A program made the translations under genes and the position numbers. A model generated the notes under the pieces. The model saw only the letters and a list, made by a program, of their open reading frames with translations, did no database searches and was not told where the DNA came from. A stretch of 64,000 nucleotides of DNA from Phycisphaerales bacterium (GTDB lineage Bacteria; Planctomycetota; Phycisphaerae; Phycisphaerales; UBA1924): assembly GCA_023382935.1 (NCBI GenBank), contig JAHDXL010000002.1:62001-126000 (forward strand). Reading direction: 5' to 3'. Shown here one piece after another: positions 63,845-64,000 of this stretch (position 1 is the first letter of the stretch; each line of letters starts with the position of its first letter).

Positions 63845-64000
63845 CTCGCCTCCTCCTCCGGTCTGGGGAAGAGTTGCTGCATCAGCCCTTGCTTGTGCCG
63901 CCGCAGGGCTTCGAGCCGCCGGCCCTCCTCCGCGATCAGGTCGTCCAGGGACGTCAGGCAGTCGGCGATCTTCCTTTGCTCGCGCGGCGATGGAGCCGGG
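63841..64000 (-). CDS. hsdS: Type I restriction-modification specificity subunit, C-terminal end (cut by window edge)
   Basis: The last 52 codons of a gene running off the right edge. The fragment reads REQRKIADCLTSLDDLI, then RLEALRRHKQGLMQQLFP, the highly conserved C-terminal helix of HsdS. Its stop overlaps the ACNase start by 4 bp (ATGA, 63841-63844). HsdS chooses the DNA sequence for the HsdM (and HsdR) complex. Confidence 0.9.
   Translation of the reverse strand, partial: PAPSPREQRKIADCLTSLDDLIAEEGRRLEALRRHKQGLMQQLFPRPEEEAR

Overview
The window is about 64 kb of GC-rich bacterial chromosome. It looks like a member of the Planctomycetota, most likely class Phycisphaerae. The evidence is two secreted proteins ending in EF-hand-like 'FFDV..FL..F' repeats with a terminal Gly-Cys-Pro (the GC-type dockerin style annotated in Phycisphaerales), three secreted proteins with a short PEP-CTERM-like tail (Pro-rich motif, hydrophobic helix, Arg cluster), a eukaryotic-type Ser/Thr kinase and a pseudokinase, GldA/F/G-like ABC genes, an lpxA gene (outer membrane), and many GTG/TTG starts. 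No rRNA, tRNA, CRISPR array, transposase or prophage was recognised by eye.

Layout. 0-0.5 kb: left-truncated infC whose conserved N terminus runs past the first ATG to an ATC/ATA start. 0.8-6.9 kb: a membrane ATPase, then the cell-wall elongation pair PBP2/RodA with rsmG. 6.9-11.4 kb: two secreted dockerin-tailed proteins, one an agmatine-deiminase homologue. 11.5-16 kb: UvrD/PcrA helicase and a permease fused to a cytosolic stress-protein-like domain. 16-24.7 kb: Ser/Thr kinase, asparagine synthetase, two PEP-CTERM-like proteins flanking malate dehydrogenase, and a histidine-degradation pair (hutG-hutI). 24.7-31 kb: HEAT-repeat lipoprotein, pseudokinase, TPR protein, one-domain asparaginase, TPR-sulfotransferase. 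31-34.5 kb: lone atpC, lone FecCD permease, infA, MmgE/PrpD protein. 34.9-38.6 kb: Gld-like ABC exporter operon. 38.8-45.3 kb: PAS-GAF-receiver protein, prmC, rpoD and dnaG.

45.5-50.6 kb: acylphosphatase, HAD hydrolase, DUF418 membrane protein with an inserted zinc ribbon, two uncharacterised genes and clpX. 50.6-58.3 kb: a closely packed leftward run: ammonia-lyase, lpxA, metallo-hydrolase, methyltransferase, rsfS, aroB, then parA and its companion. 58.4-60.5 kb: a PEP-CTERM-like protein, a repeat region with extraordinary homopolymer runs (19 G and 34 C) and an FN3-like protein. 61-64 kb: a type I restriction-modification locus, hsdS (truncated by the window), a PrrC-like anticodon nuclease and hsdM, joined by 4-bp overlaps.

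Most of the window is housekeeping. The parts most worth a second look are the PrrC-bearing type I locus, the non-AUG infC start, the homopolymer/repeat region beside the type I locus, the ParA-companion pair, the zinc-ribbon DUF418 protein, and the dockerin-tailed deiminase. All calls are by eye from sequence; no database search was run.
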